Translations under genes and position numbers: made by a program
Shown: in pieces, positions 1-6,703 of the stretch
How positions within the stretch are numbered: the first letter of the stretch is position 1
How the letters are laid out: the number at the start of each line of letters is the position of its first letter
The notes under the pieces: generated by a model
Seen by the model: only the letters and a program-made list of their open reading frames with translations
What the model was told of the DNA's origin: nothing
Databases searched by the model: none
Assembly: GCA_002084385.1 (NCBI GenBank)
Contig: NBLS01000027.1
Location: 1 to 6,703, forward strand
Source of the DNA: Desulfobacteraceae bacterium 4572_19
Lineage (GTDB): Bacteria > Desulfobacterota > Desulfobacteria > Desulfobacterales > NBLS01
DNA length: 6,703 bases
Reading direction: 5' to 3'

Positions 1-951
<951 letters not shown>

Positions 952-980
952 CACATTTTTATGTAATTATATACAGTATG

Positions 981-1016
981 GAAATGATAAAATGCTTAAA
1001 TGAAGAAATGATAAAA
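981..1016. repeat. 12-bp direct repeat upstream of eno
   Basis: GAAATGATAAAA occurs exactly at 981-992 and again at 1005-1016, 24 bases apart start to start. It is non-coding and lies between the rplQ terminator and the eno start. The spacing is a little over two helical turns, so paired binding sites are possible. Low-complexity AT-rich DNA or a small duplication explains it equally well. Confidence 0.5.
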
Positions 1017-1181
1017 GGGTGAAAGGTAGAGTGGGTGAAAATTGGAGAAAATGTGGGGAAGAGATTATGAAAAACTTTGCTAACCTCAACAACAATGATG
1101 TAACAATATAACGATGCTCTGCACCTGCTTGTTCAACTCCAAATAAAATGCATCAAATCAGGAAGTTGGAAATCATGGCAT

Positions 1182-1220
1182 AAAAAAAAGGACATGATAA
1201 AAAAACATGTCCTTTTTTTT
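1182..1220 (-). terminator. Rho-independent terminator after rplQ (symmetric, could act both ways)
   Basis: The arms 1182-1196 and 1206-1220 are perfect 15-base inverted complements around a 9-base AT-only loop. The core of the stem is GGACATG/CATGTCC, flanked on both sides by eight A-T pairs. On the minus strand the hairpin core is followed by eight Ts, a classic intrinsic terminator. It starts 15 bases after the rplQ stop codon, which marks the end of the ribosomal-protein operon. Because the A and T tracts are symmetric it has the same form on the plus strand, though no plus-strand gene reads into it. Confidence 0.93.
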
Positions 1221-1235
1221 AGAATAAATAAAAGC

Positions 1236-1781
1236 CTACTTATCTTCAGTTTTCTTTTCTTCTTTGGTAGTTACAGCTACCTTTTCTTCAACTACTACAG
1301 CATCTTCAACAAGATCATCATTTGTTGCTTCTACCACTGGTTTAGTTTCAGTATTTTTTTTAGCACCACCTCTACGACGACGTGTTGACTTAGTTTTCTT
1401 AGATTTGTCGGTTAACAACAATTCATTGAAATCAACTAACTCAATCATTGCCATTTCTGCATTATCACCGAGGCGTTTTCCAAGTTTGATAATTCTGGTA
1501 TAACCACCTGGACGGTCTGCAATTTTAGGGGCAATGTTTCTAAATAATTCAGTAACTGCGTATTTATCAGTTAAATAACTAAAAACAACTCTTCTAGAAT
1601 GAGTTGTATCCTCTTTTGATTTTGTAATTAGAGGTTCAACATAACCTCGCAATGCTTTCGCTTTTGCAACAGTTGTGGTAATTCTTTTATGTAGTATTAA
1701 GGAAGATGCCATATTTGAAAGCATTGCTTTCCTGTGTGATGCAGTTCTTCCTAAATGATTAAAACTCTTTCTGTGTCTCAT
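1236..1781 (-). CDS. rplQ: 50S ribosomal protein L17 (bL17) with long charged C-terminal tail
   Basis: L17 is a large-subunit protein near the exit-tunnel side of the 50S ribosome. The 181-residue product starts [20 protein letters not shown], the family N-terminal signature, and the conserved core continues with [22 protein letters not shown] and ends near residue 123 at [10 protein letters not shown]. After that comes a tail of about 57 residues: a basic patch (126-142, with RRRR at 134-137), then a stretch rich in E, K, V, T and D to the end. E. coli L17 is about 127 residues and lacks this tail; from memory, long variable tails are common in Bacteroidota L17. The ATG lies 5 bases after the rpoA stop and, unusually for this window, has a strong Shine-Dalgarno sequence 8 bases upstream. 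It is the last gene of the operon, with the terminator directly after the TAG stop. Confidence 0.98.
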   Translation of the reverse strand: MRHRKSFNHLGRTASHRKAMLSNMASSLILHKRITTTVAKAKALRGYVEPLITKSKEDTTHSRRVVFSYLTDKYAVTELFRNIAPKIADRPGGYTRIIKLGKRLGDNAEMAMIELVDFNELLLTDKSKKTKSTRRRRGGAKKNTETKPVVEATNDDLVEDAVVVEEKVAVTTKEEKKTEDK

Positions 1782-1786
1782 CGCTA

Positions 1787-2779
1787 TTACTCCTTATCTA
1801 ATTTATATTTTGCTACGTTCATACCAAACTCAAGTCCTTTTACATCAACTAATTGATCCAGCTCGGTAAGCGATTTTTTACCAAAGTTTCTAAACTTAAG
1901 TAAATCATTTCTATTATATGCCACTAGTTCTCCTAATGTTTCAACATCAGCAGCTTTTAAACAATTAAGTGCTCTTACTGATAAATCTAAATCTGTAAGT
2001 TTTAATTTAAGTAGTTGACGTACATGAAGTGTGTTCTCATCAAACTCTTCATTAACAGACTTTTCTTCGGTTTCGAGTGTAATACGCTCATCGGAGAAAA
2101 GCATAAAATGATGAATTAATATTTTTGCTGCTTCTTTCAATGCATCTTTTGGATGAATAGAACCATCTGTAATAATATCAATAACGAGTTTTTCGTAATC
2201 AGTTTTTTGTTCAACTCTGAAATCCTCAACGTGATATTTAACATTTTTAATTGGGGTATGAATTGAATCAATAGCAACAGTACCAACTAAAGCATCTTCA
2301 TCAGCATTTTCTTCAGCAGGAACATAGCCCCTACCCTTAGAAATAGTTAATTCCATGCTCAATTTAACAGATGAATCCAAGTGGCAAATAACTTCATCAG
2401 GATTAAGTACTTGAAAAACTGATAGGAATTTATTAATATCACCAGCGGTAAAAACATCTTGATCACCAATTACAATATTTACTTTTTCACTATTCTCGCC
2501 TTCAATTTGTTGCTTAAAGCGTATTTTTTTAAGATTCAAAACAATCTCGGTAACATCTTCAACAACACCTTTTACGGTAGAAAATTCATGAACTACGCCA
2601 TCAATTTTTAATGATGTAATGGCAAATCCTTCTAATGAAGAAAGTAAAATTCGTCGGAGGGCATTACCTATAGTTATACCAAAACCAGGCTCGAGAGGAC
2701 GAAATTCAAATATTCCGTGGAACTCGTCTGCTTCATTCATTATAACCTTATCTGGTTTCTGAAATGCTAAAATTGCCAT
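1787..2779 (-). CDS. rpoA: DNA-directed RNA polymerase subunit alpha
   Basis: Alpha dimerises to seed assembly of the core RNA polymerase and contacts upstream promoter DNA and activators. The 330-residue product is full length. The N-terminal assembly domain (about 1-230) shows [20 protein letters not shown] (27-46), including the NALRR motif needed for dimerisation and beta binding, and [20 protein letters not shown]. After an acidic linker (about 235-250) comes the C-terminal DNA-binding domain: R269, N272 and C273 in [14 protein letters not shown], and G300, K302 and S303 in [10 protein letters not shown]. These sit exactly four positions beyond the E. coli UP-element contacts R265, N268, C269, G296, K298 and S299, so DNA contact by this domain is probably retained. 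The ATG start is supported by the usual length; the 43-base gap after rpsD is AT-rich and has no Shine-Dalgarno sequence. The gene ends with in-frame tandem stops, TAA then TAG. Confidence 0.99.
   Translation of the reverse strand: MAILAFQKPDKVIMNEADEFHGIFEFRPLEPGFGITIGNALRRILLSSLEGFAITSLKIDGVVHEFSTVKGVVEDVTEIVLNLKKIRFKQQIEGENSEKVNIVIGDQDVFTAGDINKFLSVFQVLNPDEVICHLDSSVKLSMELTISKGRGYVPAEENADEDALVGTVAIDSIHTPIKNVKYHVEDFRVEQKTDYEKLVIDIITDGSIHPKDALKEAAKILIHHFMLFSDERITLETEEKSVNEEFDENTLHVRQLLKLKLTDLDLSVRALNCLKAADVETLGELVAYNRNDLLKFRNFGKKSLTELDQLVDVKGLEFGMNVAKYKLDKE
1790..1796 (-). promoter_or_regulatory. Strong Shine-Dalgarno sequence for rplQ, inside the end of rpoA
   Basis: The minus strand reads TAAGGAG here, seven bases matching the classic anti-Shine-Dalgarno complement, with 8 bases between it and the rplQ ATG. 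Its AAGGAG is formed by the last two sense codons of rpoA (AAG Lys, GAG Glu). None of the other eight starts visible in this window (eno, rpoA, rpsD, rpsK, rpsM, rpmJ, infA, map) has a comparable purine box; their upstream sequences are AT-rich, as expected in Bacteroidota. Confidence 0.75.
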
Positions 2780-2822
2780 AATTTATATTTAACTTTATAA
2801 TTTTCTATTAGTTAATTAATTA

Positions 2823-3428
2823 CTACTTAGAATATAATTCAACGATAAGTTGTTCCTTAATATTCTCAGGAATTTCATCACGTGCTGGATAATTAAGAAA
2901 TTTACCTTGTAATTTTTCAGAATCCCACTCAAGCCATGAAAAGCTTTTATGAGGACTTTCTAAAGAATCAGTGATAGCAATTAAACTCTTTGATTTTTCG
3001 CGCACGCCTACAACATCTCCCTCTTTAAGAGAATAAGATGCAATATTTACAACACTTCCGTTAACAGTAATATGACGATGTGAAACTAATTGACGAGCAC
3101 CTGCACGAGTGGGTGAAATACCAAGACGATAAACAGTATTATCAAGTCTAGCTTCAATTAATTTAAGTAGGTTTTCACCAGTGATTCCTTTTTTACGAGA
3201 AGCAAGTTTAAAAATATTACGAAATTGTTTTTCTAGAATACCGTAAGTATATTTAGCTTTTTGCTTTTCTTGAAGCTGGATGCCATATTCTGATTGTTTC
3301 TTCCTTCTTTTATTAGGACCATGTTGTCCTGGAGGGAATGCCTTTTTCTCAAGAAATTTATCTGGTCCATATATTGGATCATTAAATTTACGTGCAATTT
3401 TGGATTTTGGTCCTATATATCTTGCCAT
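2823..3428 (-). CDS. rpsD: 30S ribosomal protein S4 (uS4)
   Basis: S4 is a primary 16S rRNA-binding protein that nucleates assembly of the 30S body and helps maintain decoding accuracy. The 201-residue product starts [15 protein letters not shown] and is of normal length. The S4 RNA-binding fold lies in about residues 92-155, with the signature [20 protein letters not shown] followed by [15 protein letters not shown] and LKEGDVVGV. The N-terminal region has no cysteines, so this is the zinc-free form; I see no cysteine anywhere in the protein. It sits between rpsK (27-base gap) and rpoA, as in E. coli, whereas Firmicutes usually have rpsD elsewhere. In E. coli S4 represses its own operon by binding the leader ahead of rpsM. 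I see no obvious equivalent structure in the 37 bases ahead of rpsM here, so that regulation cannot be claimed. Confidence 0.99.
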   Translation of the reverse strand: MARYIGPKSKIARKFNDPIYGPDKFLEKKAFPPGQHGPNKRRKKQSEYGIQLQEKQKAKYTYGILEKQFRNIFKLASRKKGITGENLLKLIEARLDNTVYRLGISPTRAGARQLVSHRHITVNGSVVNIASYSLKEGDVVGVREKSKSLIAITDSLESPHKSFSWLEWDSEKLQGKFLNYPARDEIPENIKEQLIVELYSK

Positions 3429-3455
3429 AGCTTAGATTTTTTTCTGTTATTAAAA

Positions 3456-3845
3456 TTATACTCTTCTTCTCTTAGGAGGACGACATCCATTATGTGGTTG
3501 TGGTGTAACGTCAACAATTTCTGTTACCTCAATTCCAGATGAATGTATGGTTCTAATTGCGGATTCACGTCCTGAGCCAGGGCCTTTTACATAAACTTTT
3601 ACTTTACGTAAGCCAAGATCATGCGCAACTTTTGAACATTCAGTTGCTGCCATTTGAGCAGCATAAGGTGTATTTTTCTTAGAACCTCTAAATCCCATCT
3701 TACCGGCTGACGCCCATGAAATTACCTGTCCTGAATCATTTGTTAAAGAGATAATAATATTATTAAATGAAGCTTTTATATAGGCTCTACCTATAGGCTC
3801 TACCTTAACAACTCTTTTTTTTGCATTTCTGGTCCTTTGTGCCAT
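3456..3845 (-). CDS. rpsK: 30S ribosomal protein S11 (uS11)
   Basis: S11 lies on the platform of the 30S subunit and contacts 16S rRNA close to the mRNA exit and E site. The 129-residue protein has the normal length. It begins with a basic segment ([12 protein letters not shown]), then the family core [39 protein letters not shown] and [17 protein letters not shown]. It ends with the strongly conserved [16 protein letters not shown]. Asn119-Gly120 in that tail is at the position where E. coli S11 is known to carry an isoaspartate, so the same modification is possible. The gene follows rpsM after 41 bases and precedes rpsD by 27; there is no Shine-Dalgarno sequence at its ATG. Confidence 0.99.
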   Translation of the reverse strand: MAQRTRNAKKRVVKVEPIGRAYIKASFNNIIISLTNDSGQVISWASAGKMGFRGSKKNTPYAAQMAATECSKVAHDLGLRKVKVYVKGPGSGRESAIRTIHSSGIEVTEIVDVTPQPHNGCRPPKRRRV

Positions 3846-3886
3846 ACTTATATTATTACTAGACTATGAATTGAATAATTTTATTA

Positions 3887-4264
3887 CTATTTAGTAGCCA
3901 TTTTTTTATTGGCAACTGTTTTTTTACGACCTTTACGAGTCCTAGCATTATTTTTCGTGTTCTGACCTCTTAATGGTAGACCAATACGATGCCTGATACC
4001 TCTGTAAGTACCAATATCCATTAATCGCTTAATGTTCATTTGTGTTTCCGAACGTAATTCACCTTCAACTTTATAATTGTCAGCGATTACGTTACGAATA
4101 TCGTTTTGTTGATCATCGGTCCAATCTTCTGCTTTTACACTCCAGTCAATACCTGCCTGTGTTAATATTTTTTGAGAAGCATTTCTGCCAATACCATAAA
4201 TATATGTAAGTGCAATTTCGCCTCTTTTTTTACTTGGTACATCTACTCCAGCAATTCTAGCCAT
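3887..4264 (-). CDS. rpsM: 30S ribosomal protein S13 (uS13)
   Basis: S13 sits in the head of the 30S subunit, forms bridges to the 50S subunit and contacts P-site tRNA through its C-terminal tail. The 125-residue product starts [20 protein letters not shown] and has the helix-two-turn-helix region with [14 protein letters not shown]. The C-terminal signature is [20 protein letters not shown], followed by a lysine-rich tail typical of the family. It follows rpmJ after 37 bases, the usual order. That short spacer is AT-rich, has only a trivial 8-base palindrome (GTTATAAC, 4284-4291), and shows no Shine-Dalgarno sequence. Confidence 0.99.
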   Translation of the reverse strand: MARIAGVDVPSKKRGEIALTYIYGIGRNASQKILTQAGIDWSVKAEDWTDDQQNDIRNVIADNYKVEGELRSETQMNIKRLMDIGTYRGIRHRIGLPLRGQNTKNNARTRKGRKKTVANKKMATK

Positions 4265-4301
4265 AATTATTATTTTTTAATCAGTTATAACCAACAACAA
4301 G

Positions 4302-4418
4302 TTACCCTTGTCTTTGTTTATATTTAGGATTTTTTTTATTAATAATATACAATCTCCCTTTACGACGAACTAATTTGTCCTCGGGAGTTCTTTTTTTTAT
4401 TGATGCTCTTATTTTCAT
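4302..4418 (-). CDS. rpmJ: 50S ribosomal protein L36 (bL36), zinc-ligand-free form
   Basis: This 38-codon gene reads [15 protein letters not shown] at its start and [11 protein letters not shown] at its end, with a TAA stop. L36 is the smallest large-subunit protein and packs against 23S rRNA late in 50S assembly. The length matches E. coli L36 exactly, so positions align directly. The zinc ligands C11, C14, C27 and H33 of E. coli are here T11, D14, N27 and Y33, so this form cannot bind zinc in the usual way. It lies between infA (8-base gap) and rpsM (37-base gap), its standard place. The ATG at 4416-4418 fixes the start; the upstream sequence is AT-rich with no real Shine-Dalgarno sequence. 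Confidence 0.97.
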   Translation of the reverse strand: MKIRASIKKRTPEDKLVRRKGRLYIINKKNPKYKQRQG

Positions 4419-4426
4419 CTTTATAT

Positions 4427-4645
4427 CTATTTGTATCTGAATGTTATTCTACCTTTTGTTAAATCATATGGTGACATTTCCAATTTAACACGATCGCCAG
4501 GTAATATTTTAATATAGTGCATTCTCATTTTACCTGAAATATGAGCAGTGATTTTATGCCCATTTTCGAGTTCAACTCGAAACATTGCATTTCCAAGTGA
4601 TTCAATTACTGTGCCATCTAGTTCAATTGACTTTTGTTTTGCCAT
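4427..4645 (-). CDS. infA: Translation initiation factor IF-1
   Basis: IF-1 binds the A site of the 30S subunit during initiation and works with IF-2 and IF-3 to select the start codon. The 72-residue product is the normal length and is a single S1-like OB fold: [20 protein letters not shown], then [20 protein letters not shown], then [20 protein letters not shown] and the closing ITFRYK. The gene starts 9 bases after the map stop and ends 8 bases before rpmJ. These tight gaps, and the absence of a Shine-Dalgarno sequence, suggest translation within one polycistronic message. Confidence 0.99.
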   Translation of the reverse strand: MAKQKSIELDGTVIESLGNAMFRVELENGHKITAHISGKMRMHYIKILPGDRVKLEMSPYDLTKGRITFRYK

Positions 4646-4654
4646 ATTTATTGA

Positions 4655-5431
4655 CTATTTACTATTTAAAACTTGTTCAATATATTCAAATGTTGACATT
4701 ATATCAGCTTTTCCGTTTCTAACTACAATGTCATGTTCGAAGTGTGCAGATGGTTTAGAATCAGCGGTACGTATTGTCCAACCGTCTTTATCCTGAATTA
4801 CATCTTTAACTCCTAAATTAATCATTGGTTCAATTGCCAAACACATGCCGTTTCTGAGCTTTATTCCAGAACCTCTTCGTCCATAATTAGGAACTTCAGG
4901 TTTTTCATGTAAATTTCTCCCAACTCCATGCCCGACTAAATCCCGGACTACTGAGTAGCCAAAACCTTCAACATATTTCTGTACAGCATATCCAATATCT
5001 CCAACCCTATTGCCAACTACTGCCTGCTCAATTCCCAGATAAAGTGATTGTTTAGTACGTTCAAGAAGTAAAAGCATCTCTTCTTCAACTTCTCCAATAG
5101 CGAAGGTATATGCAGAATCACCATAAAAATCATTCATTAGCGTACCACAATCAACCGAAACTATATCCCCATCTTTTAAAACCCTGTTTCCAGGAATACC
5201 ATGCACAACTTCTTCATTTACAGAAATGCACAATGTTGCAGGAAAGCCACCATATCCTTTAAATCCAGGAATTGCACCATTGTCACGGATAAAAGTTTCA
5301 GCAACTTTATCCAATTCATTGGTAGTAATTCCAGGTTTAATTATTTTAGCAACTTCAGCTAAAGTTTTTCCAACAAGTAAAGAACTCTTTCTTTGAATTT
5401 CAACTTCCTCGTCTGTTTTAATATAAATCAT
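4655..5431 (-). CDS. map: Methionine aminopeptidase, type I
   Basis: The enzyme removes the initiator methionine from new proteins with small second residues, using two divalent metal ions. Counting from the ATG at 5429-5431 the protein has 258 residues. All five metal ligands are visible: D94 (SVDCGT), D105 (FYGDSA), H168 (VGHGVGRNLHEKP), E201 (LAIEPM) and E232 (HFEHDIVV). H77 in VVHGIPG is the conserved substrate-side histidine. Every ligand is three positions before its E. coli counterpart (D97, D108, H171, E204, E235). There is no N-terminal SH3-like or zinc-finger extension, so it is the short bacterial form. A TTG codon directly precedes the ATG (5432-5434) and could in principle add one residue, but the ATG is the natural choice. 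It lies 16 bases after the secY stop and 9 bases before infA. Confidence 0.97.
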   Translation of the reverse strand: MIYIKTDEEVEIQRKSSLLVGKTLAEVAKIIKPGITTNELDKVAETFIRDNGAIPGFKGYGGFPATLCISVNEEVVHGIPGNRVLKDGDIVSVDCGTLMNDFYGDSAYTFAIGEVEEEMLLLLERTKQSLYLGIEQAVVGNRVGDIGYAVQKYVEGFGYSVVRDLVGHGVGRNLHEKPEVPNYGRRGSGIKLRNGMCLAIEPMINLGVKDVIQDKDGWTIRTADSKPSAHFEHDIVVRNGKADIMSTFEYIEQVLNSK

Positions 5432-5447
5432 CAAACGGAAGTTAAAA

Positions 5448-6703
5448 TTACATATTAAATGTTGATGATCTACCCTTAATACGACCCGACTTAGTCAGTC
5501 CATCATAATGGCGCATCAATAAATAACTTTCAATTTGTTGTAATGTATCAAGAACAACACCTACAAGAATTAACAATGATGTACCTCCATAAAATTGAGC
5601 AAAACCACTATTAACACCAGCAATCATAGCAAAAGCGGGCATGATTGCAATTAGTCCAAGAAATATTGAACCAGGCAATGTAATTCTAGACAAAATATTA
5701 TCAAGATATTCAGCTGTTCTCTTTCCAGGTTTCACACCAGGGATAAAACCACCATTCTTTTTTAAATCATCCGCCATTTGCTTCGGATTAATAGTGATAG
5801 CAGTATAAAAATAAGTGAATAAAATGATTGTTATAAAAAATGTAAAGTTATACCAAAAACCAGTATAATCAGAAAACGCAGCAGCAAAACCAGTCATTGC
5901 TTCAGAGTTAGCAAATCCAACCAATGTGATAGGCAGGAACATAATTGCTTGAGCAAATATAATAGGCATAACACCCGCTGAGTTAACTTTTAATGGTAAA
6001 TATTGACGAACACCGCCATATTGTTTGTTTCCAACAACACGCTTAGCATATTGCACAGGAACCCTGCGAGTACCCTGAACCAATAATATTGTAAATAAGA
6101 TTACAAATATTAAAATTACAAGTTCAAGTAAGAAATAAACTAATCCACCACCAAGTGCACCCATTTTTGATGCAAATTCCTGAACAAGTGAACCAGGTAA
6201 TCGTGCTATAATACCGATCATGATAATCAGCGATATACCGTTACCAATACCTTTATCAGTAATTTTCTCGCCAAGCCACATAACAAATAATGTACCCGCA
6301 ATCAATATTACTGTTGAAGATATCCAAAAGAAAATTGGTGGTGTACTAATTGCAGCATTAAATGGAGTAATGGCTTCAGCTGGTAATTGCGATACAAGGT
6401 TTGCAATATATCCAGGAGCCTGTAATCCAACAATAACCACTGTTAGGTATCGAGTAATTTGGTTTACTTTACGTCTACCACTTTCACCTTCGCGCTGCAA
6501 TCTTTGAAAATAAGGTATTGCCATACCCAAAAGCTGAATAACAATAGATGCACTAATATAAGGCATAATACCCAATGCAAAAATAGACGCATTAGAAAAT
6601 GCACCACCAGAAAACATGTTTAATAATCCCATTAAACCACCCTCGCCCTGTTGTTTGAGGTTAGCTAACATATTGGGATCCACACCTGGTAGAACAATAT
6701 ATG
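5448..6703 (-). CDS. secY: Protein translocase subunit SecY, 5' end beyond the right edge
   Basis: SecY is the channel of the Sec translocon in the inner membrane; with SecE and SecG it passes unfolded proteins driven by SecA or the ribosome. The frame stays open to the right edge, reading YIVLPGVDPNML, so the GTG at 6681-6683 is an internal valine and the true start lies outside. About 417 residues are visible; the family is around 440-450, so only the N-terminus and most of TM1 are missing. The plug and TM2 region is clear (FSGGAFSNASIFALGIMPYI), followed by QREGESGRRK in the first cytoplasmic loop, GEKITDKGIGNGISL before TM5, QGTRRVPVQYAKR in the loop after TM6, LPLKVNSAGVMPIIFA at TM7, and GGFIPGVKPGKRT in the loop after TM8. 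I count nine hydrophobic segments, consistent with TM2 to TM10. The C-terminal tail is short and basic. It is the first visible gene of the operon; ribosomal genes of the spc cluster would be expected upstream. Confidence 0.98.
   Translation of the reverse strand, partial: YIVLPGVDPNMLANLKQQGEGGLMGLLNMFSGGAFSNASIFALGIMPYISASIVIQLLGMAIPYFQRLQREGESGRRKVNQITRYLTVVIVGLQAPGYIANLVSQLPAEAITPFNAAISTPPIFFWISSTVILIAGTLFVMWLGEKITDKGIGNGISLIIMIGIIARLPGSLVQEFASKMGALGGGLVYFLLELVILIFVILFTILLVQGTRRVPVQYAKRVVGNKQYGGVRQYLPLKVNSAGVMPIIFAQAIMFLPITLVGFANSEAMTGFAAAFSDYTGFWYNFTFFITIILFTYFYTAITINPKQMADDLKKNGGFIPGVKPGKRTAEYLDNILSRITLPGSIFLGLIAIMPAFAMIAGVNSGFAQFYGGTSLLILVGVVLDTLQQIESYLLMRHYDGLTKSGRIKGRSSTFNM

Noticed and set aside
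1017..1058. G runs on the plus strand (GGG, GG, GGG, GG, GGGG) suggesting a G-quadruplex
   Set aside because: Several runs have only two Gs and the loops are long; at most a weak two-tetrad structure, better explained by the general purine bias of this stretch.
1194..1388. Plus-strand open frame of 64 codons
   Set aside because: It starts inside the terminator hairpin and runs antisense through the L17 tail. The product is rich in F, S and T from reading A/T-rich complement, with no family resemblance.
1264..1503. Plus-strand open frame of 79 codons
   Set aside because: Wholly antisense to rplQ and a shadow of its biased codons.
3294..3542. Plus-strand open frame of 82 codons
   Set aside because: Antisense across the rpsD start and the rpsK end; both real genes are unmistakable.
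4265..4301. S4-binding regulatory leader ahead of rpsM, as in the E. coli alpha operon
   Set aside because: The spacer is only 37 bases, AT-rich, with just an 8-base palindrome and no sign of a pseudoknot.
4548..4796. Plus-strand open frame of 82 codons
   Set aside because: Antisense to infA and the end of map; no recognisable features.
5954..5961. Exact match to the Bacteroidota -7 box (TATATTTG on the minus strand)
   Set aside because: It lies in the middle of secY, about 500 bases before the next gene; an 8-base degenerate motif is expected by chance in AT-rich coding DNA.
6220..6507. Plus-strand open frame of 95 codons
   Set aside because: Antisense to secY; its hydrophobic look comes from the complement of membrane-segment codons.

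Overview
The window is a block of core housekeeping genes, all transcribed from the minus strand (right to left as given). In transcription order they are secY (5' end outside the window), map, infA, rpmJ, rpsM, rpsK, rpsD, rpoA and rplQ. These form the distal part of the spc/alpha ribosomal-protein cluster. A strong intrinsic terminator and a non-coding gap of about 317 bases follow, and then the first 306 codons of eno (enolase), which runs off the left edge.

The organism is most probably a member of the Bacteroidota (Bacteroidales/Marinilabiliales-like or a relative); the genus cannot be named. The reasons are: AT-rich DNA; map directly between secY and infA with no adk; rpsD retained between rpsK and rpoA (Firmicutes lack it there); a cysteine-free L36 of the type ending in '[12 protein letters not shown]'; an L17 with a long low-complexity charged C-terminal tail; and almost no Shine-Dalgarno sequences ahead of the genes. 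The taxon call is an inference from family knowledge.

Layout: 1-918 eno (partial); 919-1235 intergenic, holding a possible eno promoter, a 12-bp direct repeat, a 79-nt stretch with no G on the transcribed-sense strand, and the rplQ terminator; 1236-1781 rplQ; 1787-2779 rpoA; 2823-3428 rpsD; 3456-3845 rpsK; 3887-4264 rpsM; 4302-4418 rpmJ; 4427-4645 infA; 4655-5431 map; 5448-6703 secY (partial). Gaps between the secY-to-rplQ genes are only 5 to 43 bases, so they almost certainly form one transcription unit. Together they supply the Sec translocon channel, N-terminal methionine removal, translation initiation, four small- and large-subunit ribosomal proteins plus L17, and the RNA polymerase alpha subunit.

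I see no undescribed system here. This is conserved core genome. The points most worth a second look are a lone strong Shine-Dalgarno sequence ahead of rplQ, made by the last codons of rpoA; the G-free, C-rich stretch between the operon terminator and eno; the loss of all four zinc-ligand positions in L36; and two start-codon corrections (map, and the apparent internal start of secY).
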